Assembly: GCA_947471745.1 (NCBI GenBank)
Contig: CANJKZ010000010.1
Location: 3,831,501 to 3,895,500, forward strand
Length of the DNA: 64,000 bases
Reading direction: 5' to 3'
DNA from: Closterium sp. Naga37s-1
Taxonomy: Eukaryota; Streptophyta; Zygnematophyceae; Desmidiales; Closteriaceae
Of the stretch, positions 1 to 11,300 are shown piece by piece. The notes under the pieces were generated by a model, which saw nothing but the letters and a program-made list of their open reading frames with translations, was not told where the DNA came from and ran no database searches. Both the position numbers and the translations under genes were made by a program. Position 1 is the stretch's first letter. The number at the start of each line of letters is the position of its first letter.

Positions 1-789
1 CGATATGCTTTGCTTCGCTTGTGCCTTAGTGTTTCGACACGACAGAAGCGCTTAGGACCGATTGTTTCCAACAGTGTTAAAGCCAGCAGCTAAAATAGTG
101 ACCCCCCCCTTCTAGTTGGGTCCAACTTGAAGACCCTAGTTTCTTTGTAGTGTTGTAGAAGGTTGAACTGCTGTGCGTGTGTTTTTTTTCCAGCTCCAGA
201 CAAGTTTCGGAGTGAACAAGGAACAAAGTTCTTTCTCAATTTTGATTGGCAGCCAAACAGAAGTGCGAATTTGGCGCAAAGAGCTGCGACGTGCAAGGCA
301 GTGCAACCATTTGACGAGTTGTGACTTCATCAAATGCACATCTAGCAACAGCACAGACAAGATCCCAAGCACACACATACACTGAAGAATACGACTAAGT
401 GCAGCAGAGGCATCGATTGCGACGGAATTGGATGGATATCGTGAGGGCGAGATGAAGGGAGGGGTGATTGTGAGGGCGACAGGGCTATGGCAGGGCGACG
501 GGACGGACGAGATAGCCGAATAACAGCGGGGCTCGCTAGCAAATGCGAGGGCGAGGGGCAGCGAGAGGAGCTGCGACGGGGAGAGCGTGAGCGTGAGGGA
601 GATGGGAGGGGAGAGCGTGAGCGCGAGGGAGATGCGACGGGGAGAGCGTGAGTAATGTTTGAACACCAAGGCTGAGAGAGCCGCATAACCCACGTCCCTC
701 TCAGTGCCCAATGCCACCTTAAAGAAACAATTTAATCAGGCACGGTAGTACTTCGAGCGAGAACAGCGAGAGCGACGTAGTAAGGAGAG
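1..789. other. Intergenic, no gene recognised
   Basis: I recognise no gene here. Between about 588 and 650 a G/A-rich motif built on gggagagcgtgag occurs twice. The open frames over this stretch are low-complexity Ser/Pro/Arg strings produced by the repeats and resemble no known domain. Confidence 0.6.
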
Positions 790-1520
790 AGAGGAAGGTT
801 GACGGGAGAGAGGAGGGGCGACGGGAGAGAAGAGGGGCGACGGGAGAGAAGAGGGGCGACGGGAGAGGAAGCGCCACAGAGAGAGGAAGGGCGAACGGAG
901 AGAGGAAGGGCGAACGGAGAGGGGAAGGGCGAACGGAGAGGGGAAGCGCGACGGAGAGGGGACTGGCGAACGGAGAGGGAAGGGCGAACGGAGAGGGGAA
1001 GGGCGAACGGAGAGGGGAAGGGCGAACGGAGAGGGGAAGCGCGACGGAGAGAGGAAGGGCGAACGGAGAGGGGAAGGGCGAACGGAGAGGGGAGGGGCGA
1101 ACGGAGAGGGGAAGGGAGAACGGAGAAGGGAGGGGCGAACGGAGAGGGGAGGGGCGAACGGAGAGGGAAGGGCGAACGGAGAGGGGAAGGGCGAACGGAG
1201 AGGGGAGGGGCGAACGGAGAGGGGAAGGGAGAACGGAGAGGGGAGGGGCGAACGGAGAGAGGAGGGGCGAACGGAGAGGGAAGGGCGAACGGAGAGGGGA
1301 AGGGCGAACGGAGAGGGGAAGCGCGACGGAGAGAGGAAGGGCGAACGGAGAGGGGAAGGGAGAATGGAGAGGGGAGGGGCGAACGGAGAGGGTAAGGGCG
1401 AACGGAGAGTTGAAGGGCGAACGGAGAGGGAGGGCGACGGGACGGCGACGGGAAGGCGACGGGACGGCGACGGGACGGTGACGGGAAGGCGACGGGACGG
1501 CGACGGGACGAAGGACGGAA
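790..1520. repeat. Purine-rich minisatellite, about 19-bp unit
   Basis: Tandem copies of a unit close to gggcgaacggagaggggaa (18-20 bp, slightly degenerate) fill roughly 855-1430. A related block built on gacgggacggcgacgggaag follows to about 1515. The + strand is almost entirely purine, so the array has extreme strand asymmetry. Several long open frames cross it on both strands only because the unit lacks stop codons; they are not credible genes. Confidence 0.9.
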
Positions 1521-2438
1521 CGGACGGCGCGAGGATGATCGGAACGGGAGGGCGAGCGAGAATCGATGGGAAGGCGGCGAGAGTGCGTTCGAAACGGCAC
1601 AAAGTACTACACAACCATGCCAGCTTCACTGTGCGTCAAAATTGAAACCACAACGGCCTAAGTTGATGGTTCTATGGCTAGGCAGGCTATTTATAACTAA
1701 AAAACAGAGATGTATGATCGGAAGAACTAGTAGTTCACCCAGGCCCAACTTGAACCCCAAGCTGGGCCCAAAATCGCAAGGACGTGCGTGGGCGATCGCG
1801 GTGCTAGAGGTGTGCGCCTTCCCAAACAGATGTGCGACGCCTGACGTGCTGTGTTTCCTTTTTTTTGGGTTTGGCGAGAACCAATCAGATCTGTTCGATC
1901 TGCAAAAATGCTCCCAAATGAACAGTGCAAACGAGAGAAAATTGTTTCGCTCGGCAGGCCCCCTTTCAAGCTGACCCCGGGTTCACTATTTTGCATTTCG
2001 GTTTTAATGCACTTCTGGGTTTTAAATTACTTATCCTGCTTTTAGTGTGATGGAAGTCTTTGATTAAGGTGTTTGCAAAAAACAAATCTGCACTTTACTG
2101 ATCATTGTTGTTCCCTAAGTAAATTGCTGCAGTTTTCTGCTATACCTGCTGGATTCCACATCCATATATTGAGGAAATTGACCAAAGAATTTCGTTGGTT
2201 GCAGATCAATACCGAGTGTAGCAGTGAAGCTCGCTCAGTGTCGCAGCTGCGATATTGACTCGCTTTGCAGATAGTGGGGCTTGGCAGTCAGGACAAACAA
2301 TCCATCCAGACGTGAACTGCACGTCAACCTCCCATTCTCGAATCTGGACTCTGCTCTCTTCGTTATCAGTCTCGGTTCGATATAATCCACACGCGCAACC
2401 CATGCTTCTCGTCCTTCGCAGTTCCCCGTCCCGCATTC
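1521..2438. other. Upstream region of the DUF3172 gene
   Basis: I see no gene in this stretch. It should hold the promoter and 5' untranslated region of the gene starting at 2439. I could not pick a TATA box or transcription start with any confidence. Confidence 0.5.
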
Positions 2439-5333
2439 ATGGCGACTACCACGCACGCCCCCTCCCTCCGCGTTTCCCGCTTTAGCGCCACTCTCCACCA
2501 CAGCACGGCTGCCTCTTCCCGCCTCTCGAGCCGCCTCCGCCGCTGTCCGGTCTCTCCTCTTTCGCGTGCCCCCCTCTCCGCGACTGTTCCGCGCGCCCCC
2601 CAACTCCGCGCCCGGCTTCTCCGCGGGCCTGTCCGCGCAAGCGGGGGGAGCAGCGGGAGAACCGCAAAAGACCCATCAGACGATGATGACGTGGCTGCAG
2701 CGTTTTCGTCGAGGACAAACGCATCCAGTTTAGGGCCGAGCGGGGAGGAGCAAGGGGTGGGAAGCGGAGAGATAGATTCGCGGGGAGAGAGAGACCCGTG
2801 GGGACGGGGAGAACCTTTGGGAGAGAGAGAACCTTTGGGAGAGACATACCGGCGGGGGGGTAGAGAGCAACAGCGTGGAAATGCGGGGGAATGGGTTTCG
2901 TCATCGGGGGAATGGCGGTTGTCGACTGGCGGTACTAGCAGCAGTCAAGGACTAGATTATGATATCGACCCGCTAAGTAGCAAATCCGGTTACCGTTATA
3001 ATTACCACACAGGCGACGAAGACCCAGAAGGTAGTATCGACGCCGCAAAATCTTACCCACCGTCGCCCCGTTCCGCCATTCCCCCGCTCCCTTTACCCCG
3101 CATTCCGCCCACTCCCCGGTCGCCTCCCCCCCAACCCCACCAATCCTCCCCACCTCCCCCGCGCTCCCCGCCTCCTCCCCCTCCTCCTCCGCCACAAATC
3201 CCTCTTCCTCCCCCGCGGTCGTCGAATCCGTTCGCGGCGGTGAGCAAGTTCGCGTTAGCGGGGGTGTTCTTACTGGGGATAGGCGCGGGCGTGTCGGTGG
3301 ACACGGTGCTGAACGTGGAGCCCAGCAACGTGGCGTCGCGGGAGGTCATCGACCGCCAGACGCCCAACCCGGACATCTGCCTCGCCAACGGCATGAGCGC
3401 CATGGTGCTCGACCAGCGCCTCTTCATCTCCTTCAATCCGTGAGTCGGTTTTCTCCTTGCCCTGACCAGGTGGTGACCAGGTAACCGGCCCGCCCATCTG
3501 CCTCGCCAACGGCATGAGCGCCATGGTGCTCGACCAGCGCCTCTTCATCTCCTTCAATCCGTGAGTCGGTTTTCTCCTTGCCCTGACCAGGTGGTAACCA
3601 GGTAACCGGCCCGCCCATCTGCCTCGCCAACGGCATGAGCGCCATGGTGCTCGACCAACGGTTGTTCATTTCTTTCAATCCGTGAGTGTCTTGCTTTTTT
3701 TTCTCCCTCTCGTTTCTCTCTTTTTTTTTTTGGTGTCATCTCTTACCCTGCCCGCTTCTCTCCCACCCTGCCTGTCAATCTCCCCCCCCCCCCGCCCCCC
3801 TCCCGCCCCCCTCACCCATTCTCCTGCAGCTTCAACGTGTATGTGTCGCAAGCACAGGTGAAGCTGGGGTGTGTGCTGCGTGTGCCCCTTCATGAACCCC
3901 CTTTCTTCCCCTGTCCCCTGCTCTTACCCCCTCCCCCTTCCCCCTGCAGCTTCAACGTGCATGTGTCGCAAGCACAGGTGAAGCCAGGATGTGTGCTGCG
4001 TGTGCCCCTTCATGAACCCCCTTTCTTCCCCTGTCCCCTGCTCTTACCCCCTCCCCCTTCCCCCTGCAGCTTCAACGTGCATGTGTCGCAAGCACAGGTG
4101 AAGCCAGGATGTGTGCTGCGTGTGCCCCTTCATGAACCCCCTTTCTTCCGCTGTCCCCTGCTCTTACCCCCTCCCCCTTCCCCCTGCAGCTTCAACGTGT
4201 ATGTGTCGCAAGCACAGGTGAAGCCAGGATGTGTGCAGCGTGTGCCCCTTCATGAACCCCCTTTCTTCCCCTGTCCCCTGCTCTTACCCCCTCCCCCTTC
4301 CCCCTGCAGCTTCAACGTGCATGTGTCGCAAGCACAGGTGAAGCCAGGATGTGTGCTGCGTGTGCCCCTTCATGAACCCCCTTTCTTCCCCTGTCCCCTG
4401 CTCTTACCCCCTCCCCCTTCCCCCTGCAGCTTCAACGTGCATGTGTCGCAAGCACAGGTGAAGCCAGGATGTGTGCTCAGTGTGCCCCTTCTTACCCATC
4501 TTTGTTCCCCTGTTCCCTGCTCTTACTCCCACCCCCCTTCTCCCCTGCAGCTTCAACGTTCATGTGTTGCAAGCAGAGGTGAAGCCGGGGTGTGTGCTGC
4601 GGCAGAGCAACTGGCACGTGCTCGAGCCCAAGGGCCTCGGGTCATCAGGCCATGCAAGTGCACGATCAACACCTTCCCCCTCACTCCCTCCCCCATTCTC
4701 CTCCCGCTCCTCTCGCCCTCCTGCCCCTTCTTTCCCTGCCCGCTTCCCTCCCACCCCGCCTGAATATCTGTTTCCCTCCCGTACCCCACCCCTGCAGCTT
4801 CAACGTGTATGTGTCCCAGGCAGAGGTGAAACCAGGGTGTGTGCTGTGTGTGCCCCTTCGTTACCTACCTTTCTTTTCCTGTCCCCTGCTCTTAACCCCC
4901 TCTCCCACCCCTCCCCTTTGCAGATTCAACGTGTATGTGTCCCAGGCAGAGGTGAAACCAGGGTGTGTGCTGCGGCAGAGCAACTGGCACGTGCTGGAGT
5001 CCAAGGGCCTCGTGCCTAGCTTTCTTTTCGTGTCCCCTGCTCTTAACCCCCTCTCCCACCCCTCCCCTTTGCAGATTCAACGTGTATGTGTCCCAGGCAG
5101 AGGTGAAACCAGGGTGTGTGCTGCGGCAGAGCAACTGGCACGTGCTGGAGTCCAAGGGCCTCGTGTCGTCGGATGAAGTGCGCGACTGCAAGCGCAACAT
5201 GAACACGTTCGGCTTCGTGGGCGACCTGAGGGAGTCACCTGAGGTGTCGTGTGTGTACCACAGTGAGACGGCGGAGAATCTGTTTCTGGAAGACGCGAGC
5301 AAGTCTAAGATCCGGATTGGTGGGAGTCAGTAG
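2439..5333 (+). CDS. Plastid-targeted DUF3172 membrane protein
   Basis: My model has two exons, 2439-3439 and 5075-5333, giving 419 residues. The N-terminus (MATTTHAPSLRVSRFSATLH) is rich in Ser, Ala and Arg like a chloroplast transit peptide. An acidic/Gly-rich stretch and a Pro-rich stretch follow, then one hydrophobic segment (about residues 271-287), then the conserved DUF3172 region: SNVASREVIDRQTPNPDIC, SAMVLDQRLFISFNP, FNVYVSQAEVKPGCVLRQSN, NTFGFVGDLRESPEVSC. Cyanobacteria and plastid-bearing eukaryotes share this family; its biochemical role is unknown to me. A thylakoid or envelope location is inference. The donor at 3440 splits a Pro codon that the acceptor before 5075 completes. 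The end of exon 1 is repeated three times and the start of exon 2 ten times, so which copies are used is inferred from the full-length downstream coding sequence after 5075. The stop is TAG. Confidence 0.82.
3374..3690 (+). repeat. 121-bp tandem triplication of exon 1 end
   Basis: The last coding stretch of DUF3172 exon 1 (ICLANGMSAMVLDQRLFISF) with its GTGAGT donor and about 55 bp of intron occurs three times, beginning near 3374, 3495 and 3616. This gives equally spaced donors at 3440, 3561 and 3682. The first two copies are nearly identical. The third has several synonymous changes (for example accaacggttgttcatttct). Confidence 0.93.
3830..5122 (+). repeat. Tandem array of exon 2 starts (10 acceptors)
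   Basis: The 5' part of DUF3172 exon 2, with its polypyrimidine tract and CAG acceptor, is repeated. Exon-like starts lie at 3830, 3950, 4070, 4190, 4310, 4430, 4551, 4798, 4924 and 5075. The first six are spaced exactly 120 bp. They diverge from exon sequence after the CVLR codons, running into a copy of the pyrimidine-rich intron. Copies at 4551, 4924 and 5075 continue into RQSNWHVLE, but only the last goes on to the full C-terminus. Because 120 is divisible by three and the unit has no stop, the array is open in one frame as 40-residue repeats. Confidence 0.93.
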
Positions 5334-5882
5334 GAAAAACGGGAGACAGGAAGAGGAGAGGATGCAATGGCAATAGGAGATTTCCGCCACGGATATTATG
5401 TGCATTTTTGGGTTTGTTGTGCCAGCATTTGTCAGAAAACTTGTTCTGGAGGATGCTACCAGAATTGGGGGAAGGGAGACTGCTTTTTTTTTTTAGCTAC
5501 TAGTCTGAGGTGGATGTGGGGAATTGAGAACGCAAGGTACAGTGTACATGCTAGTATTATAGTGCAATTGGTCCTTGTGTTCAGCTGGTACCGGTAAATG
5601 AGATTTGGTCGGAAAGCTGAAGGCACGTTCCGTCAACAGGCCGTTTTATCACCTGGTATGGAGGCCACGGGGGCTAGGGCAACAGGAGAATTTAGGTAGG
5701 AAATGCACGGATGCATTCCCAGCCCAAGACCGGAAAGTCATGAAAGTGCAATTTACATTCATGGACATTACAACCCAGAGATCGTCTACCCGTTTAGGAG
5801 CGCCCATGTATATGCTAAGCTAGCTAACCGAAGCAAACATTTACATGGAGGCACCACAGGAATATCATTTTCTTCGAGTAAT
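5334..5882. other. Intergenic region between convergent genes
   Basis: This holds the 3' flanks of the DUF3172 gene (+) and the ERD15-like gene (-), which converge here. I recognise no further coding sequence. Confidence 0.5.
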
Positions 5883-6517
5883 CTAAGCCCTAGGCTGCTG
5901 TATGACCCGGGCCCGCTGCTGCTTAGGCTTGGCGACAGTTCTAGAAACGGTTATCTCCTTGACGCGGTCGTGCTTCCACGACTTATTAACCTTGTTAGTA
6001 ACCTCTTGTGTCAAGCCGCATGGCTCGCCCGACCGCTCCGGAAGCTCCTTACGAATGCCTGACATCTCCATGAACGGAAATAACAAGTGTGAGAAGTAAG
6101 AAAACACGAAGTATAATAATCGAGGAAAGCAGGAAGAAACGGGCCCATTGTGTATACATGACGCTTACCTAACTACTCTTGAAACTGCTCGGCAGAAGAA
6201 TCTTGCAGAATCTCGTCGAAATCCTCGTCTACGTCCAGTACGTAGAGCTCTTCTTGCAACTCTTCGTCGACCATGTCTTCCAATAATTGCTCGTCTACCA
6301 ACTCCTCCTCCTCGTTGCGGTTGCCTGACTCCGTTACTTCAGCTTCCAAAGTAGCGAAGCGTTCGCGAAGCCAGTAGTCTCTAAACGCGGGGGAGTTTTG
6401 CACCTTATCCCACCATTCTTGACTGAAATCCTCGGTGTTTCTAAACGCAGCTGGGACGAAATTAGGAGCATCGGGATTCAGCAAGGACGGCATGGACGTG
6501 GGAGAACTTACTGCCAT
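5883..6517 (-). CDS. ERD15/CID-like PAM2-motif protein, in-frame TAG
   Basis: Two exons are supported: 6517-6169 and 6058-5883. Exon 1 starts [10 protein letters not shown] and carries a clear PAM2 motif ([16 protein letters not shown]) followed by [11 protein letters not shown] and FRDYW, the layout of plant ERD15/CID proteins, which bind the MLLE domain of poly(A)-binding protein. An acidic segment follows. Exon 2 is basic and ends RVIQQPRA, like the QPR end of the family. A strong donor (TTAG|GTAAGC) and the acceptor TGTCAG|GC keep phase, but a TAG codon at 6173-6175 lies just before the donor. Either the protein stops there and exon 2 is untranslated, or this allele has a nonsense change; similarity of the exon 2 end to the family favours the latter. 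An upstream in-frame extension to 6637 starts with TTG and is not supported. Confidence 0.72.
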
Positions 6518-8366
6518 GGTGCTGAACGCGTGTAACTGAGATGTCAAATAAAAGTGACTGGCGCGAATGCGATGAGACAGCTCTACCAGGCAAGTAATAC
6601 CAGGAACGAAAGAAATGAATTTGCGTGAGGCAAACAATAATAATCTGTTGCTATGCAGGTAATGCGCTAACTTCTAGGACAAGCCCCTTTTTATCAGTTT
6701 ATGCCTGCGGGAGGAGTTTGAGAGGTGCATGCTTTCCTGCTCTCCGACACGCTTGCTGTGGTCTGCGTTACACCAGCAGGACGCCAAACCACACCAGCCA
6801 GCCCTGATACTCTACTCTCGAAAACAACGGTGCTGGGTTCCATACGTACCGTTGCCTCGGTCTGGGCTGGGCTCAGTTATTGGGAGGAGTCTGGATGAAA
6901 CTTGTCAGAAGGTTAGGTTAGCAGGCTCGGTACAGGCGAACCTCAGGCTGGCAAGTTCAAGGTTTGCGTGTACCTCAGACATGCAGGGACCGCGAATTGC
7001 GAGAGCGTCAGGCAAGGACCATGTCTGTCTAGGTTCGAGGTCCAGCCATGCAGGTTAGGTGGTGGTGGTCAGTATGCGGTTTGGGTGAAACGAAATATGC
7101 AGAGGTGGCGTCATGAATCGCAAATCACGGAACGAAGCAACCAATCACTGATCTTGAGAATGGAGATCCAGCAGGGATTCGACGTGTTTTCCATGTGACA
7201 CACCGCGTCAATGCTAGTCCACACGCGGATAGGGACTACAAAACCCCACCAACCAACCACACTCGAGCACAGCCAAACCAGCGTGACAGCTCCAAAGCAT
7301 GGCAATTATTTGAGGGCTTGTTCACGACACTTCAGTGGCAGGCCCGATAGGGTGGTAGTACATGAACCAGCTGAAACTGTATTTTAGCCAAAATACATGG
7401 TGTACAAAAACACCATCCACTTCACCACTTGGTTGGTTGTGGAACTATACATGGTTTCATCTAGGCTCCAGATTGGTTCTTAGGACACCCTCAACAATCT
7501 TGGGTGCAAATTCAAGTTGAACGACACACTGTCATCTGTTTGTACAAGTATGCGTAAGCGAATGCATGGCATGCATGGTGTGTTCGTATGTTTATTTTAT
7601 TTCGTCATTTCTGCATTTGCAAGTACTCGCCCAATGTGCAGTTCGGCGTAACATTGTACGCGCCAGTGCACGCATAAAATACAAGTTCGCAAAAGAGCTC
7701 GATACAGTTTGTCGTTTTAGAAGGAGCTTAGTCATTCGGTGTACGTATTTTCAAATATGCATATTCAATCATATTCAGCTCGAAATTTTGACTCTCTTGT
7801 CAATTTATCTATGATGTACCAGGTCAAGCACCATATGAGTGCAATAAAAAATGACAAATATCCGCCGTGGCAGCCGACATTGACGCATGTGTCTGCGCCT
7901 CGCCTTCTTGGACTTTCTTACTCATCGACTGATTGATCGTCTGCATCCCTTCACGGTCTCTCCTAGTCTTCGGTCCTATGTTTCCTCCCCCGGTCTTGTC
8001 CTTGGCTCCTCTTCCACCTGGTTCGCTGCTGTCTCCTCCTCTGTCTCCTGACCCTGCCCATGACTCTCACATCTGGGTCCGTTGTGTTAACGTAAGGCCC
8101 TGCACGCGCCTGGTTTTGCGTGTAGCAGCCCTATGCGATGTAGCGAGGTTTCGCATACCGCATACCGGAGCTTCGGTATTCACCGAGTACACTCCAATAG
8201 TGCACTTCGGTATGCACTGTTCAACACTGAACCGAAATGGAGGGAAGTGACGACATTGCACAAACGAGTATGTGCAGCTGTCTGTTGCGAGCACCTGCGC
8301 AACTACTCCTGGGCAGGTAGAAAATGCACCTGGTGGTATTTTCACCTGATGGTATTTTCATCTGGC
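6518..8366. other. Intergenic, no gene recognised
   Basis: This is unique-looking sequence of mixed composition. The region just upstream of 6517 probably contains the ERD15-like promoter and 5' leader. I recognise no protein domain, RNA gene or transposon end before the hAT target site at 8367. Confidence 0.5.
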
Positions 8367-8374
8367 AGTGCCAA

Positions 8375-11300
8375 CAGGGCCTCAGATTCGTTTGAGGGTA
8401 CCCTGTGGACTCAGGGCAGTTTTTAAGAAACCCTATTTTGTCCTGAAATGTCAGGACTGTGCAAGGATGGGTTTGCTGTAGGGTCAGTGCTACAAATGAC
8501 ATTATCCTGACCCGTCAGTGCTACATTTCATTTTATCCTGTGCACGACGGTAAAGGCTGTATTTGTTCTAATTAAGAGCCACTTTGGAAACTTTTTTAAT
8601 AGACATGCATTTCAACATTCATCGTCCTCCTCCTCCTCCTCCACAAAATCTTGAAAAGCATCATTATCATTGTCCCCCCCACTGTCTGCATCCCCCCCAT
8701 CCTCTGCGTGGTGGTCACGCTTCTCTGCAAGTGACCCCCGGAACCCTGTGGCACTCCTCTTCGATACATTCACCGTGGCTGCCTTGCGCTTGGTGGGTCG
8801 CCTCTTTTTGGTGCTGCGCCACAGTGCCACAACTTCACTCCACTCTATGTCGTACTCCAGTAGACTCAGCGTCATGAGGTCGCCCAGCTTCGCATCGCAC
8901 AAGCTGGTCCGCTGCCAGCTCTTGATGACATTCTGGCGCGAGAATCCGCGCTCGCACTCCACCGTGCTGAGCGGCAACACTGCCACAGCCGCCCACAGCC
9001 GCACCAGGTTCGGATATGTCCGCTGCCAGTCCGCAGTTGACAGGATCGCCCGTAACCCCGCATGGAAGGGTTGCTCCTCCTTTGGCGCCCCGGACAGCAC
9101 AGACAAAAACGTGCGCATCTCCTTCCGCACTTCGCGCTTGTTCACACCTGTATGATGGGATGATAAGGGAACATACAAGTGCAGCATCAACAATCGCGCT
9201 TCTAAGGGGTACAAGATACACAGCGATGTTTGTGGGCGAACAAAACAGTTATCTCACCAGGCAGTATATCATCTCTGACGCGAGCATGGAACATCACCGC
9301 CAGCTTCTCCATGTGTTCTTTGCACTCCGCGTCTCTCGCCTCTTTCCCACGCGGCAAGGTTCTTGGCATGAAGAGCTTTGCGGCGTTGAGATTTGTCAGG
9401 TCGCCAAGCCGAAAGTCGAGGTTGTAAAGCAGCTCAGTCGCAAACGAGCGACACGTTCGAATGCAGGACTGGATGTCACCAGCGCTCGCCAAGTACCCGG
9501 GAATCGCCTCCTCGTGCAGGGTGAACTCATGCTCCCTTGCCTCCCCGTCGGCGTCCACTCCCTGCACAGTCACTTCCCTGCTGCATGGTGCACTGTGGCG
9601 AGCAAGGAACGGCGACAGTAGAGTGCTCGCCCCTGCACCGAACTGTTGCCCACAGTCGATGTAGGGCTCTCTGATGAAGACTTCTGTACGCCTCAGCTGG
9701 GAGTGGACCCCCGTCAAGTCAACCTGTGGTCGGGTTTTGGATCAGGGAGGGCACAGTAGTGAAACACATCCGTGAGCATCAAACACCTATCAAGTGAATA
9801 GTGCTACAAAGCAGACAACGGTACCTCGCGCCTCTGGAAGAGCATGTTGAGCGAGTTCAGCTCTACGTGTACATCCGCCAGGAAGTACACAAAGAAGTGG
9901 AACTTCAGGCTGGTGACCATGTGGTAACAGGTTGAATCCAGCTGCTCCAGAAGGACAATCACCGCCGGCAGCACCTTCACGAACCGGGCTATCGCGTCAC
10001 TGCGGCTTAGCCACCGTACGGCGTGGATCCCTTGCATTTCCAGGTTCGTCCGGGTGAAGACGGCCTGGAGCTCCTTGAATGCAGCGTTCGAGGTGCTGCT
10101 GCGGCCGAGATGCTCCGCCAAAGCACGGATGAGAGCGTCAACCATGGCGAGCTCTGGGAGCGCTTCTGCAGAATCTTTCGCGGCAAGTGCCTCCCTTTAA
10201 AGAAAAAGCCACGGACATGGCGTCAAGCAGTCAGTTGGTAAAACAGCGGCAGATGTTGGATATGGGATGCAGAGGCACCCACCTGTGGGCGATGCAGTGG
10301 CACGAGACCACATGAGGGATGCAGAGTCGAAGTCGCCCGGTCAGTCCGTTGGTTCCGCCGAGCATGACTGGAGCGCCATCGGTGCTAATCCCGGCGATCT
10401 TAGCAAGGGGGAGGTTGATGCTGTCGAGGTAACCGACGAGCACTGCATACAGGGATCCTGCATCGCATTTGTCAACTGTCAATAGTGTGAGAAACTCAGT
10501 GGTAACCTCGTTTTCACACAAAAAAGTGATGAAGACGATCATATGCTTCCCCCGCACGCGGTCAGTACTCTCATCACAGCTCAAGCCAATGAATGGGCTC
10601 GAGTCTATGAACTCCCGCTGCTTCGCACGAAGATAGCTTGCTGTCGCGGACACTAGTTCCGCGTGACCGTACCTGCGAACACACGGTTAGGGAACATAGT
10701 GTTAGTATATAGTAGATCATGTGTTACGTGAAAGATATGAACAGCATATTACTTACGTTGTGTAATACGCGCCGTAGCCATTCTTCGGGAAGCCCGGAGT
10801 CCCACGGGAAGCAAGGTGCCGGACGAGTTGCACCCACATCTCTATGGGTGCGTCGGTCTTGGTGATGAACAGCATGGTGTCCAGCAGCGACTCTACAGCG
10901 TCGTGCTCCACGTCACGGGCTGTCGGGCAGTCTGGGATGCGATGCTGTCCGGCAGCTTTGGCCAAAGCCAGCTCCTGATTGCGGATGGCTTCTCTGTGCT
11001 TCGTGGTCCTTTGATGACGTTGCATGGCCTGAGTCTGCACATCCAGGGCCCCCTCGCCTTTCCCGAAGTTGGTTCCTGTTCCTCCATAATCCATACACAC
11101 TGTACATTTCATGGAGGGGAAACCAAATTTAGTTCGACAAATAATAAGCCAAGGGAAGTCCTCGTTCCACCGTCGTTTAAACATGAGCAAAGCTTCTTGA
11201 TACTTCTCCTCGGCGACGTCGGGAATCTCGGTGTCAGAAGAAGCAGTGGCGGCGGTTTCAACAAGGACAGTAGGTTCGGTGGTCGGTTCATGATGTTGCC

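Noticed and set aside
736-1629. Long open frames on both strands over the purine minisatellite
   Set aside because: They follow the 18-20-bp repeat period, consist of Arg/Gly/Glu or Ser/Pro strings and exist on both strands at once; an artefact of a stop-free unit.
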